DNA of 64,000 nt. Origin: Desulfoscipio geothermicus. Its GTDB lineage: Bacteria; Bacillota; Desulfotomaculia; Desulfotomaculales; Desulfallaceae. A program made the translations under genes and the position numbers. How positions within the stretch are numbered: position 1 is the first letter of the stretch; each line of letters begins with the position of its first letter. The notes below the pieces were generated by a model. That model did not search any database. It worked only from the letters and a program-made list of their open reading frames with translations, and was not told the origin of the DNA. The stretch spans positions 1 to 64,000 of the forward strand of contig JAENYF010000002.1 of the NCBI GenBank assembly GCA_016841905.1, written 5' to 3'. Shown in pieces: positions 48,822 through 56,709 of this stretch.

Positions 48822-49355
48822 TTGACAGAGCCGGTAACCAGTCAGTTCATGGTTTTTTTATATACCATTTTGACCGGGGTGCTGGCCGGATTTTTGTATG
48901 ATGTTTATGCCGGTCTCGGTAATGTATTAAGGTTAAAAAAAATAGGGACATCGCTGGGCGATATTCTATACTGGGTCTGCTCAACTGTAATGGTATACGC
49001 TTTATTATTATATTATAATCAAGGTGAAGTTCGTTTTTTTGTGCTTCTGGGATTAGGTGCGGGGGCGCTGTTTTATTTCCGCTTGAGCCGGCGCAGAATG
49101 AGGTATTTAGTTATAAAGACCGTTGAACTATTAATGAGATTAGTTAATTGGCTGGTAATCATATTATTGTTTCCCATCCGTTTGCTTTATCTTATTTCGA
49201 CCTATCCCTTTAAAATAGTCGGTCTGGTCTTCCGTAAAATAGGCCAAATTTTTATGCAGATATTTAAACGCCTACCGGCGCCTTTAAAGCTATTATTTCA
49301 CCGTTGCCAAAAATGGTTGTCCAGCGCCCTCAGCAAAATAAAACGAAAAGTATAA
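48822..49355 (+). CDS. yabQ: Spore cortex biosynthesis protein YabQ
   Basis: Integral membrane protein of the outer forespore membrane required for cortex synthesis. Seen: about four helices, GVLAGFLYDVYAGLGNVLRLKKI and GDILYWV, typical of YabQ, and a basic C-terminus. Start: TTG 48822, seven bases after GGAGGT; the frame is open from TTG 48807, which includes that site. 177 residues. Confidence 0.93.
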   Translation: MTEPVTSQFMVFLYTILTGVLAGFLYDVYAGLGNVLRLKKIGTSLGDILYWVCSTVMVYALLLYYNQGEVRFFVLLGLGAGALFYFRLSRRRMRYLVIKTVELLMRLVNWLVIILLFPIRLLYLISTYPFKIVGLVFRKIGQIFMQIFKRLPAPLKLLFHRCQKWLSSALSKIKRKV

Positions 49356-49369
49356 AGCAGCGTTACTGA

Positions 49370-50032
49370 TTAAAGTTTGACCCTCGCATGGAGGGTCTTT
49401 TTTAATAGCTCAAACAACCGAAAACGATATTTAATTTGGGGTTTTTGGCTCTTTTCCGCTATATTATTTTCAGTTATTTTTTCGATGCTTTGCTCTTGTG
49501 CAGTAGAAGCAGCCGGCAATATCATGGGTGGGGCGGCCTGCTGTAAATCTACAAAGCATAAAGGTGGATAGAGAACGCACCACCAATTAGCACCTTTCCC
49601 GGAACCTATGATTACCCTTACAGCTTCATAGCGACCTGGGGGCAAAGTTAATGATTTTATACTGTCTTCAGCCTGGACGGTATACTTTTTTGCGGGGAAG
49701 TAATAATTCCCCCGCACCACTTGTACAGGATAATTAAACCCCCGGCATTTTATTTCCTCCTCAGTTATTTTTTGGATAATTGTTAGATTAACATCGGTAA
49801 TTCGCCTGGCCGCCTCGAGGTCGGTAGCCTGACTGAAGGCAGGTGACATCTCACGGACAATGCGATCTTTGACTCGGTATTTAAGTGTTTGGTCATAAAA
49901 GGTATTACTGTTGGCTATAATGTGCAACCTGATTAGGCCTGCTGGTTTGGTGCGTTGTTGTTCATAAAGATAATAACCGCCGATACTAGTCAAAAGTAGA
50001 GCAATTAGAAGATAAATGACGCTTTTGTGCAC
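49370..50032 (-). CDS. spoIIR: Stage II sporulation protein R
   Basis: Forespore-secreted signal that triggers SpoIIGA cleavage of pro-sigma-E. Seen: N-terminal signal or membrane helix (VIYLLIALLLTSIGGYYLY), then the family hallmark IRLHIIANSNTFYDQTLKYR with VKDRIV, and a conserved LPPGRYEAVRVIIGSGKG with NWWCVLYPPLCFVD. 220 residues. GTG start after CAGGTGAT. Transcribed against yabPQ. A sigma-F promoter candidate precedes it. In B. subtilis spoIIR lies elsewhere. Confidence 0.93.
   Translation of the reverse strand: MHKSVIYLLIALLLTSIGGYYLYEQQRTKPAGLIRLHIIANSNTFYDQTLKYRVKDRIVREMSPAFSQATDLEAARRITDVNLTIIQKITEEEIKCRGFNYPVQVVRGNYYFPAKKYTVQAEDSIKSLTLPPGRYEAVRVIIGSGKGANWWCVLYPPLCFVDLQQAAPPMILPAASTAQEQSIEKITENNIAEKSQKPQIKYRFRLFELLKKTLHARVKL
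49379..49403 (+). terminator. Terminator after yabQ, overlapping the 3' end of spoIIR
   Basis: GACCCTC / GAGGGTC stem, 5-base loop, TTTTTT. It lies inside the last codons of the minus-strand spoIIR. Confidence 0.87.
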
Positions 50033-50063
50033 GGGATCACCTGCTTTATTAATTAATTAATAA

Positions 50064-50093
50064 TATTATTTCCAAAATTTTATAGTATAAAAC
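50064..50093 (-). promoter_or_regulatory. Candidate sigma-F promoter of spoIIR
   Basis: Minus strand: GTTTT (50089-50093), 15-base spacer, GGAAATAATA (50064-50073), which fully matches GGnnAnAnTR. spoIIR is sigma-F dependent in B. subtilis. Confidence 0.55.
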
Positions 50094-50152
50094 TTATTAA
50101 TTAAGAAAAAAATGTTAACAATATAGTTAGACAAAGGAGGAGGAATAAATAA

Positions 50153-50437
50153 ATGATTGGTACTACAACGTTAGCAGATTACTTGGTTAAAGCAGGTGAC
50201 CGGTTACCTGAAGAAGCTGATCGAGTACTTGAAGCACTAGTTAACGAGGGAAATATGAATAAAGAAGATTTATCATTGCTCTCCCGTGTTAAAAGGGCGG
50301 TACTTGACCATGTAATTATGCAGTTATTTGCTCTGGGGTTAGTGGATGTCTCCACAGAGGGAAAAAGTAAAATATGTAGTCTGACTAAATTAGGCGAGGA
50401 ATATGTAAGCTTATTGTCAGAGAGAAAAGTCGGTTAA
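50153..50437 (+). CDS. Small winged-helix-like protein of unknown function
   Basis: 94 residues, no membrane segment. Seen: a helical N-terminal part and LFALGLVDVSTEGKSK ... LTKLGEEYVSLL, which looks like the end of a winged helix (recognition helix, wing, helix). Family not recognised. AAGGAGGAGG precedes the ATG. Divergent from spoIIR, closed by its own terminator. Confidence 0.75.
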   Translation: MIGTTTLADYLVKAGDRLPEEADRVLEALVNEGNMNKEDLSLLSRVKRAVLDHVIMQLFALGLVDVSTEGKSKICSLTKLGEEYVSLLSERKVG

Positions 50438-50456
50438 ACAAGACCGGCTTTTTTTT
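50427..50456 (+). terminator. Terminator after the 50153 gene
   Basis: AAGTCGGT / ACCGGCTT stem (one T-G) overlapping the stop codon, T-run. Confidence 0.85.
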
Positions 50457-50647
50457 GTGTGCTCTGGCGTGAAAATTGTTACGTATGACTTTATTAAACG
50501 TTGTGTTGGCAATTGCCTTAAAAAAAACAGCCTACAGGCAGGAAATGATAGCCAGGCGTAGAATTTTTGTAATACGTATATGAGATGATTTTGGTCCCCG
50601 GTCATAACCTGGATGGTTATTGGGTCTTGGTGAGGAGGGCGAAAATA

Positions 50648-50992
50648 TTGGCTAACAGCAATTCTTCCGAAAGGGATTATAGTCAGGATGCCAAACGTCG
50701 CAGGAATTTCAATTTATCACGCAGTAGGCTGCCGGTGATTATTATTGTAATATTAATGTTGTACATCTCTTTTTCTTTGGGCAGCCGTTTCGACCAATTA
50801 TATTCTATGCAGCAAAACCTTGATGCTATGCAGGCTGAGATTAAGGATATACATAATAAGAACGCGGGATTATATGAAAAACTTGAAAGACTGCAATCCA
50901 ATGATTATATTGAACAGGAAGCCAGAGAGAAGCTGGGATTGGTAAAACCGGGCGAGGCCAGGATCGTTACAATCCCAACTGCTGAGGAATAA
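50648..50992 (+). CDS. divIC: Septum formation initiator DivIC/FtsB family protein
   Basis: Bitopic division protein acting with DivIB and FtsL. Seen: short basic cytoplasmic N-terminus, a membrane helix (LPVIIIVILMLYISFSLG, about 28-45), a coiled coil (about 50-85) and QEAREKLGLVKPGEARIV, the family end. Start TTG 50648 after GAGGAGGG; 114 residues. The frame is open further upstream without support. Position after the yabQ region as in B. subtilis. Confidence 0.92.
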   Translation: MANSNSSERDYSQDAKRRRNFNLSRSRLPVIIIVILMLYISFSLGSRFDQLYSMQQNLDAMQAEIKDIHNKNAGLYEKLERLQSNDYIEQEAREKLGLVKPGEARIVTIPTAEE

Positions 50993-51014
50993 TTGTTGAA
51001 GGATTAATTAACGC

Positions 51015-51042
51015 TTGACATGCCATGTGGCTTTGATATAAT
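51015..51042 (+). promoter_or_regulatory. Strong sigma-A promoter of the S1-domain gene
   Basis: TTGACA (51015-51020), 16-base spacer, TATAAT (51037-51042); both boxes perfect. Confidence 0.88.
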
Positions 51043-51082
51043 TAATCAAGCCGTTCGGTAATGGGAGGATATATTTACACTT

Positions 51083-51469
51083 ATGCCAGTGCAAGCAGGA
51101 AAAATTGTCCAAGGTAAAGTAACTGGGATTACTAATTTTGGTGCGTTTGTTGAGTTGCCGGATGGGGAAGTCGGGTTAGTTCATATCTCGGAGATAGCAG
51201 AAGAATATGTTAAGGATATAAACGATTTCCTGAAAATTAATGATCCTGTTAAAGTAAAGGTTATTTCCGTAGACCCAAAGGGCAAAATTGGTTTATCGAT
51301 CAAACAAACGGTAGAGACTTCTAAGCGTCGTCCGGCGCCGCGTAAAAAGTTTGAGGTTTCCTTTGAAGACAAGTTGAATCGTTTTCTTAAGGATAGTGAA
51401 GAAAGGCAGCAGGGTTTGCGCCGAAATGCTGATGCTAAGCGCGGTGGTCGGGGTAATCGGAGGTCATGA
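51083..51469 (+). CDS. S1 RNA-binding domain protein (YabR type)
   Basis: General-stress/RNA-binding S1-domain protein. Seen: one S1 domain (about 5-75: VQGKVTGITNFGAFVELPDG, GLVHISEIAEEYVKDI, GKIGLSIKQ) and a basic Arg/Gly tail. 128 residues like YabR. The ATG is 14 bases after GGGAGG, a longer gap than usual; no better start is seen. Position after divIC is conserved. Confidence 0.93.
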   Translation: MPVQAGKIVQGKVTGITNFGAFVELPDGEVGLVHISEIAEEYVKDINDFLKINDPVKVKVISVDPKGKIGLSIKQTVETSKRRPAPRKKFEVSFEDKLNRFLKDSEERQQGLRRNADAKRGGRGNRRS

Positions 51470-51491
51470 TAAGATAAATATACTCTTTGTT

Positions 51492-51522
51492 AAAAGCATT
51501 TCCGCAAGGAGATGCTTTTTTT
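51492..51522 (+). terminator. Terminator after the S1-domain gene
   Basis: AAAAGCATTTC / GAGATGCTTTT stem (one T-G), short loop, T-run. Confidence 0.83.
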
Positions 51523-51572
51523 GTCATACCTGTAAGTGTTACCTAGAAGGATTTTGAGTAGGTGGTAATATT

Positions 51573-52454
51573 ATGAAAATCGCGGCCATAGATGTTGGAA
51601 CAAATTCCACCAGGCTAATGGTTGCACAATTACCCTCTACGGGAAAAGTGCATCCTGAGCTGAGGGATTTAAAAACAACCCGTCTCGGGCAGGGTATTCA
51701 GGGTGGGCGGTTGATGCAAGCTGCGATGGATCGAACGCTGGCTGTGATTGTCGAGTTTGTGCTGCGGGCAGAACAGGCTAGGGCGCAAAAAATTGTAGTG
51801 GCGGCCACTAGTGCTGTAAGGGACGCTGATAATAGGGAAGACTTTGCAACTCGGGTGCATTCAATGACTGGATTGGATTTGGAGGTGCTCTCTGGCCCTA
51901 TGGAAGCTCGACTTAGTTATCGGGGGGTTACGAATGCTCTGGGTGATATAGGGAATGCACTGGTTATCGACATCGGGGGTGGTAGTACAGAATTTATCTG
52001 GCACTCCGCTGGAGAAACCCGCTTTGTCAGCACTAAAGTTGGAGCTGTACGGATGACCGAAAGTGGTTACGGAAGTGATAAAATTATGGATGTCATTGAT
52101 GACACACTATATGCTGTTCAGTTAGACGATCCGGATGAGGTGATCGGGGTAGGAGGAACAATAACTACTTTAGCAGCAATGGCCCAGTTGATGCGACATT
52201 ACCTACCGGAAAAAATCCATGGTTTTCGTTTGACAATTGACAAGGTTGATGAATTATACTGTTTATTAAATAACCTGACTATTGAAGAGAGAATGCGATT
52301 GCCAGGTTTACAGCCCCAACGTGCTGACATAATTCCAGCCGGTACTGGTATATTGAGCACTATTTTGCATGGCTTGGCTCGGGATAGTCTATTAGTGAGT
52401 GAGGCAGACATTCTTGAAGGATTAATTTTGGAAGCGGCTTATAATGCCGATTAA
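51573..52454 (+). CDS. Ppx/GppA phosphatase family protein
   Basis: Exopolyphosphatase/guanosine pentaphosphatase-type ASKHA protein. Seen: IAAIDVGTNSTRLMVAQ (phosphate 1), VAATSAVRDADNREDFA, LVIDIGGGSTEF (phosphate 2) and VIGVGGTITTLAAM. 293 residues, only the two-domain catalytic core. GTGGTAATATT precedes the ATG. The position upstream of spoIIE is not in B. subtilis but common in clostridia. Confidence 0.93.
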   Translation: MKIAAIDVGTNSTRLMVAQLPSTGKVHPELRDLKTTRLGQGIQGGRLMQAAMDRTLAVIVEFVLRAEQARAQKIVVAATSAVRDADNREDFATRVHSMTGLDLEVLSGPMEARLSYRGVTNALGDIGNALVIDIGGGSTEFIWHSAGETRFVSTKVGAVRMTESGYGSDKIMDVIDDTLYAVQLDDPDEVIGVGGTITTLAAMAQLMRHYLPEKIHGFRLTIDKVDELYCLLNNLTIEERMRLPGLQPQRADIIPAGTGILSTILHGLARDSLLVSEADILEGLILEAAYNAD

Positions 52455-52555
52455 TGTCGCAATAAAAATGGAATAATGTGCCAAATTACTGCTTTTATAG
52501 CCGCCCTTTTGTAATATAATGTAAGCATCATTATTGCAACAAGGGGGTGGATTTT

Positions 52556-55012
52556 TTGTTTGAAAAGGCTGAAGTTTTTTTGCATCAGCGTAATCAATTA
52601 AACAAAGAGCCATATAAATATACTAACTATAACACCGGGCGCACTAAAAGCCACCGGATGCATATTCTTACCGGATTGCGGGTGAGGTATGGTGCCGGGC
52701 TGCTTGCTTTGTTTGCGGCTGGTTTTATATTAGGACGGGCTTTCTTGTTGGGTGAACTCTTGCCTTTCGGTGTAGCTCTGGTGGCGGCTGGTTTTTATGT
52801 CTATCGTGGCTATGCATTGGCAGCGCTTATTGGAGCTGTGCTGGGGTTATCCACTGTGGTAACCGGTTGGGAGTTGGCTGCACGTATAGTGATGCTGATA
52901 GCGGTGGGTGCAGCTTCCTTGACGCTGCCGTCGATTTTGACCTTGTATCGCCTTTGGTTAGGCGGGTTGGTTTTTGCGGTGTTGGTAGTTGCCGGTACTG
53001 GTTATGTGGCGGTCACTGGGCCTACTACTTATGATTATGTAAGAGTGCTTTTTGAATCGATATTTGCGGCTTTGTTAGCGGTGTCTTATGGGGCAGCCTT
53101 TGGGGGAATTCGCCGTTATAACAGTGGTCAGCAATTGAATGGTGAACAAGTTTTTTGTTTTATAATTTTTTTACTCAGCTTAGTGGCTGCTGCCGGTCAG
53201 GTGCATTGGGGTATGATTAGCCCCGGTGGAATGTTAGCTTCTTTAACGGTGCTGATGGCGGGGTATGTTGGTGGTGCTGGTTTGGGAGCGGCTGCTGGGG
53301 CGGTTATTGGAGTGGTGCCAGGTCTTGTATTTACAGTCTCTCCAGCAGCGCTAGGGGCATTTGCTTTCGCTGGTTTTATGGGCGGTTTGTGCCGAGGCTT
53401 GAAGCGTATCGGGGTAGTGACAGGATTCTTATTAGGGGGGACTCTACTTACCGTTTATCTGGGCAGTGGCCGTGATATAGCTGGCTTGATGCTGGAAACA
53501 GCGCTGGCAGGACTGGTATTTTTACTGCTGCCCAAAGTGGTTTTTACAGCTGTGCAAAAAAATATGCCAGTGGGCGTTCCCTGGGTAGCTACAACCGAGC
53601 TGGCGGAGGGCGAGCGGGATAGTATTGTCGTTCGGTTTAAACGCTGGGATGCAGTATTTGAAGAGATATCTCGCACGTATGACCAGGTTGGCGGTTCACT
53701 GGAGCCCTTGGATAAGGATACTCCATGGCATGATTCAATTAATCAAGTTAAAAATATGGTTTGTCATGACTGTGTATTAAATAAGGTCTGCTGGGAAAGA
53801 GAGTCTCAGCATAGTTTATTGCATATGGAAAACTTATTTGCAGGTGCCTTAAATAGCGGGTCGGTGGCCATGGAAGATCTTGATAAGCAATTGCGTAAGC
53901 GTTGTTCAAAACCCCGTGAACTGGTCATGGGCATTAACTGCTGCTTTCAATTATGGCGCATGCAGCAATTTCTAGCACAGAGATTGCACGAAAGTCGGGA
54001 ATTGGTATCCGTGCATTTACGGGGTATGCGTGGGGTAATTGAAAACTTGGCACGGGAACTAGATTCAAACGATATTTGGGGGCGGAGCGCGGAATACTAC
54101 AAGCAATGTCTAAAACAATCCGGTATCCCCGTAGCAGCCTTGTCGTTATACTCTGGTGCACGAGGCTGTGAAGCAGAGGTGAGCATGCAGGCATGCTCTG
54201 GTAAGAGAAGATGTGTTTATGATGTAGCTCCCTTTTTAAATCGGCTGACAGATGAAAATTTAGCCCTTTCTTGTAAGGATTGTGTTAACTGGGAAAACGA
54301 TGACTTTTGCACTTTCCGATTATACCCTGACCTGGTGTATCAATTAGGACTTGGATTAGCTAGGTGTGCCGGTAAAGAAAATGATATATCAGGCGATACC
54401 TGTGCATTAATGCATCTAAATGATGGTCAATTGGCTATTTTGCTCAGCGATGGCATGGGTGTCGGGGCAGTGGCGGCATCGGAAAGTAAAACTACACTAT
54501 CGCTGCTGCAGCAATTACTTAAAGCAGGCTACAGCCGAGATTTGGCTATTCGTATGGTTAATTCGATAATGATGGAACATTGTTCTGAAAAGGATAACTT
54601 TGCTACTTTAGATATGTCTGTGCTGGATCTGTATAGCGGGAAATATGAACTAGTGAAAATTGGTGCTCCGCCCAGTTATTTGGTGCGCAAAAACCAGGTG
54701 CAGGTTATTCAGGCCAATTCGTTACCAGTAGGCATTGTGGATGATATAAATATTTATTGCCAGCAGGGAGAAATGGATAACGGCGATATGTTAGTTATGG
54801 TGACAGACGGAGTCAGCGATGCTTATCCTGCTAAAGCAGAAAATGAAGATTGGATTTCTTCTGTGCTCAAAGAAATCGTTGATCTGCCGCCCCAGGAAGT
54901 GGCAGAATTGATTTTGCGCTTGGCTTTAAGCGGTAGTAGCGAAGGACGCCGGAGTGCAGATGATATGACCGTACTGGTGGCGCGAGTTGAAACTATTGGT
55001 GATAAAGACTAA
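52556..55012 (+). CDS. spoIIE: Stage II sporulation protein E
   Basis: Membrane phosphatase at the polar septum that dephosphorylates SpoIIAA to release sigma-F. Seen: N-terminal membrane domain (about 40-330) with roughly ten helices, a central regulatory region (about 330-590) with Cys pairs, and a PP2C domain (about 590-815) with LSDGMGVG, MVTDGVSDAYP and SADDMTVLV. Start TTG 52556 follows AAGGGGGTGG; 818 residues. A weak Spo0A-box-like TGTCGCA lies at 52455 and TATAAT at 52515, but no convincing -35. Confidence 0.97.
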   Translation: MFEKAEVFLHQRNQLNKEPYKYTNYNTGRTKSHRMHILTGLRVRYGAGLLALFAAGFILGRAFLLGELLPFGVALVAAGFYVYRGYALAALIGAVLGLSTVVTGWELAARIVMLIAVGAASLTLPSILTLYRLWLGGLVFAVLVVAGTGYVAVTGPTTYDYVRVLFESIFAALLAVSYGAAFGGIRRYNSGQQLNGEQVFCFIIFLLSLVAAAGQVHWGMISPGGMLASLTVLMAGYVGGAGLGAAAGAVIGVVPGLVFTVSPAALGAFAFAGFMGGLCRGLKRIGVVTGFLLGGTLLTVYLGSGRDIAGLMLETALAGLVFLLLPKVVFTAVQKNMPVGVPWVATTELAEGERDSIVVRFKRWDAVFEEISRTYDQVGGSLEPLDKDTPWHDSINQVKNMVCHDCVLNKVCWERESQHSLLHMENLFAGALNSGSVAMEDLDKQLRKRCSKPRELVMGINCCFQLWRMQQFLAQRLHESRELVSVHLRGMRGVIENLARELDSNDIWGRSAEYYKQCLKQSGIPVAALSLYSGARGCEAEVSMQACSGKRRCVYDVAPFLNRLTDENLALSCKDCVNWENDDFCTFRLYPDLVYQLGLGLARCAGKENDISGDTCALMHLNDGQLAILLSDGMGVGAVAASESKTTLSLLQQLLKAGYSRDLAIRMVNSIMMEHCSEKDNFATLDMSVLDLYSGKYELVKIGAPPSYLVRKNQVQVIQANSLPVGIVDDINIYCQQGEMDNGDMLVMVTDGVSDAYPAKAENEDWISSVLKEIVDLPPQEVAELILRLALSGSSEGRRSADDMTVLVARVETIGDKD

Positions 55013-55046
55013 GCTAATCTAAATTTACGTTACTATGATGTCTATG

Positions 55047-55085
55047 AAAGCGTGCATCAGAGTTATAAAGCACGCTTTTAAATTT
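55047..55085 (+). terminator. Terminator after spoIIE
   Basis: AAAGCGTGC / GCACGCTTT stem with a 14-base loop and a T/A-rich tail. It also excludes a tilS start at 55088. Confidence 0.82.
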
Positions 55086-55183
55086 GTATGGCTATTTTTG
55101 ATTATGTTTATAAAAAAACAATCGAAGAAGGATATTTATTTAAAGCGTGGAAGTTTAAGAACAGGAATAATGTGGGTGAAACT

Positions 55184-56590
55184 ATGCCTTTAATTCAATT
55201 GGTTGCAGAACAAATATTAAAATTCAATATGGTTAATAAAGGCACAACAGTGGTGGTGGGTGTATCCGGGGGACCTGATTCGGTAGCATTATTGCATATC
55301 CTATACAAGTTGCGGGAACCTTTGGGTATAAAACTGGTAGTGGCTCACTTAAATCACCAGTTTCGTGGTGCCGAGGCAGACGCTGATGCTCGGTTTGTTT
55401 TAGGACTGGCCCAGCGGCTCCACTTGCCTGCTTTTGTGGAATCCAGGGATGTTACGGTTTACAGTCAGGAGCGCGGTATTTCACCCCAGGTGGCGGCACG
55501 TGAAGTTCGTTACAGCTTTTTTGGCGAAGTGGCGGTTAAGACTGGGGCGTCCCGAGTGGCGCTAGGTCATCATGCGGACGATCAAGCTGAAACCATACTG
55601 TTGCATATGTTAAGGGGTACCGGTACAAGCGGTCTTAAAGGCATGCTGCCTGTGCGGGATGAATTTTATATTCGCCCATTGTTGGCAATCAGACGCCGTG
55701 ATATCGAGGATTATTGTCAGCAGCATGACCTGGCTACCAGGCTGGACTCCAGTAACTTAAAGACCAAATATATGCGTAATCTTGTTAGGCTGGATTTAAT
55801 GCCGCTTTTAAAAAAAAGATATAACCCTAATTTGGTTCAGTCATTAAACCGGTTAGCTGAAATATGCCGGGATGAAGACGACTACCTGGAAGAACAGGCT
55901 GGAGATATTTATAACCGCGCTAGAATGTCATCTGGTGGTAATGCCATATCTCTTGATGCTGGTAGGCTGTCAGCAGTTCCACAGGCGCTGTTGCGCAGGG
56001 TGATACGACGCTCTTGGACAGAAATTTGTGGAGAGCCTGCAGACTTAAATTACCAACATATTGAGCAAGTTTTGGCAATAATAAATGGTGGAGGTGGATA
56101 TAGGCAAATTAACCTGCCAAGAGGGATAATTTTTAAAAAAAATTATGATGTTTTGGAGTTTACCTTAGAACGGCAAAAGAGAGATGTCCCTTTTTATCAG
56201 TATCTCTTAAAGGTGCCAGGTATTACTTATATCCCCGAGGTTGGTTTGTCTATAGGTGCTGAAATATTACCAGTAGGTCGGTTCATCGAATCGTACGGTT
56301 TTGACTCCTGGCAAGGTATTTTGGATTATGACCTTTTATCAGCACCCTTAATAGTGCGTCGCCGGTTATCTGGTGACTGTTTTGCTCCACTGGGTTTGAA
56401 TGGCACAGTGAAGTTAAAAAAATTTTTTATCGATCAAAAGATTCCCCGCTACATAAGGGACTGCATCCCCTTGGTGGTATCCGGAAATGATATTGTATGG
56501 GTAGTGGGCATGCGTCCGGGAGAAAAATGGAAGGTTACTAATGATACATTAAATTACCTGAGATTATATATAGCCGATTACGAAGAATGA
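55184..56590 (+). CDS. tilS: tRNA(Ile)-lysidine synthase
   Basis: Converts C34 of the AUA-reading tRNA-Ile to lysidine. Seen: PP-loop VVGVSGGPDSVALL near residues 24-37, ALGHHADDQAETILLHMLRG, and a C-terminal TilS domain with RLSGDCFAPLG. ATG 55184 follows a GTGGGTGA; the frame is open from 55088 but that start sits just after the terminator without a binding site. 468 residues. The hprT gene that follows it in B. subtilis is missing here. Confidence 0.95.
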   Translation: MPLIQLVAEQILKFNMVNKGTTVVVGVSGGPDSVALLHILYKLREPLGIKLVVAHLNHQFRGAEADADARFVLGLAQRLHLPAFVESRDVTVYSQERGISPQVAAREVRYSFFGEVAVKTGASRVALGHHADDQAETILLHMLRGTGTSGLKGMLPVRDEFYIRPLLAIRRRDIEDYCQQHDLATRLDSSNLKTKYMRNLVRLDLMPLLKKRYNPNLVQSLNRLAEICRDEDDYLEEQAGDIYNRARMSSGGNAISLDAGRLSAVPQALLRRVIRRSWTEICGEPADLNYQHIEQVLAIINGGGGYRQINLPRGIIFKKNYDVLEFTLERQKRDVPFYQYLLKVPGITYIPEVGLSIGAEILPVGRFIESYGFDSWQGILDYDLLSAPLIVRRRLSGDCFAPLGLNGTVKLKKFFIDQKIPRYIRDCIPLVVSGNDIVWVVGMRPGEKWKVTNDTLNYLRLYIADYEE

Positions 56591-56709
56591 TTTTGTGACA
56601 AGCTAATGAGCAAGTAGTAAATTATAATAAATTATATTGATTAAAGATTCTTTATTTGTTAAAATAAGCTTTATGCTGGATTTCTCCGTCACTGAGAGGA
56701 GTGGCCTAT

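Noticed and set aside
52455-52520. Spo0A box and promoter of spoIIE
   Set aside because: TGTCGCA is one base off TGTCGAA and TATAAT is present, but no -35 fits at 17 or 21 bases; too weak to annotate.
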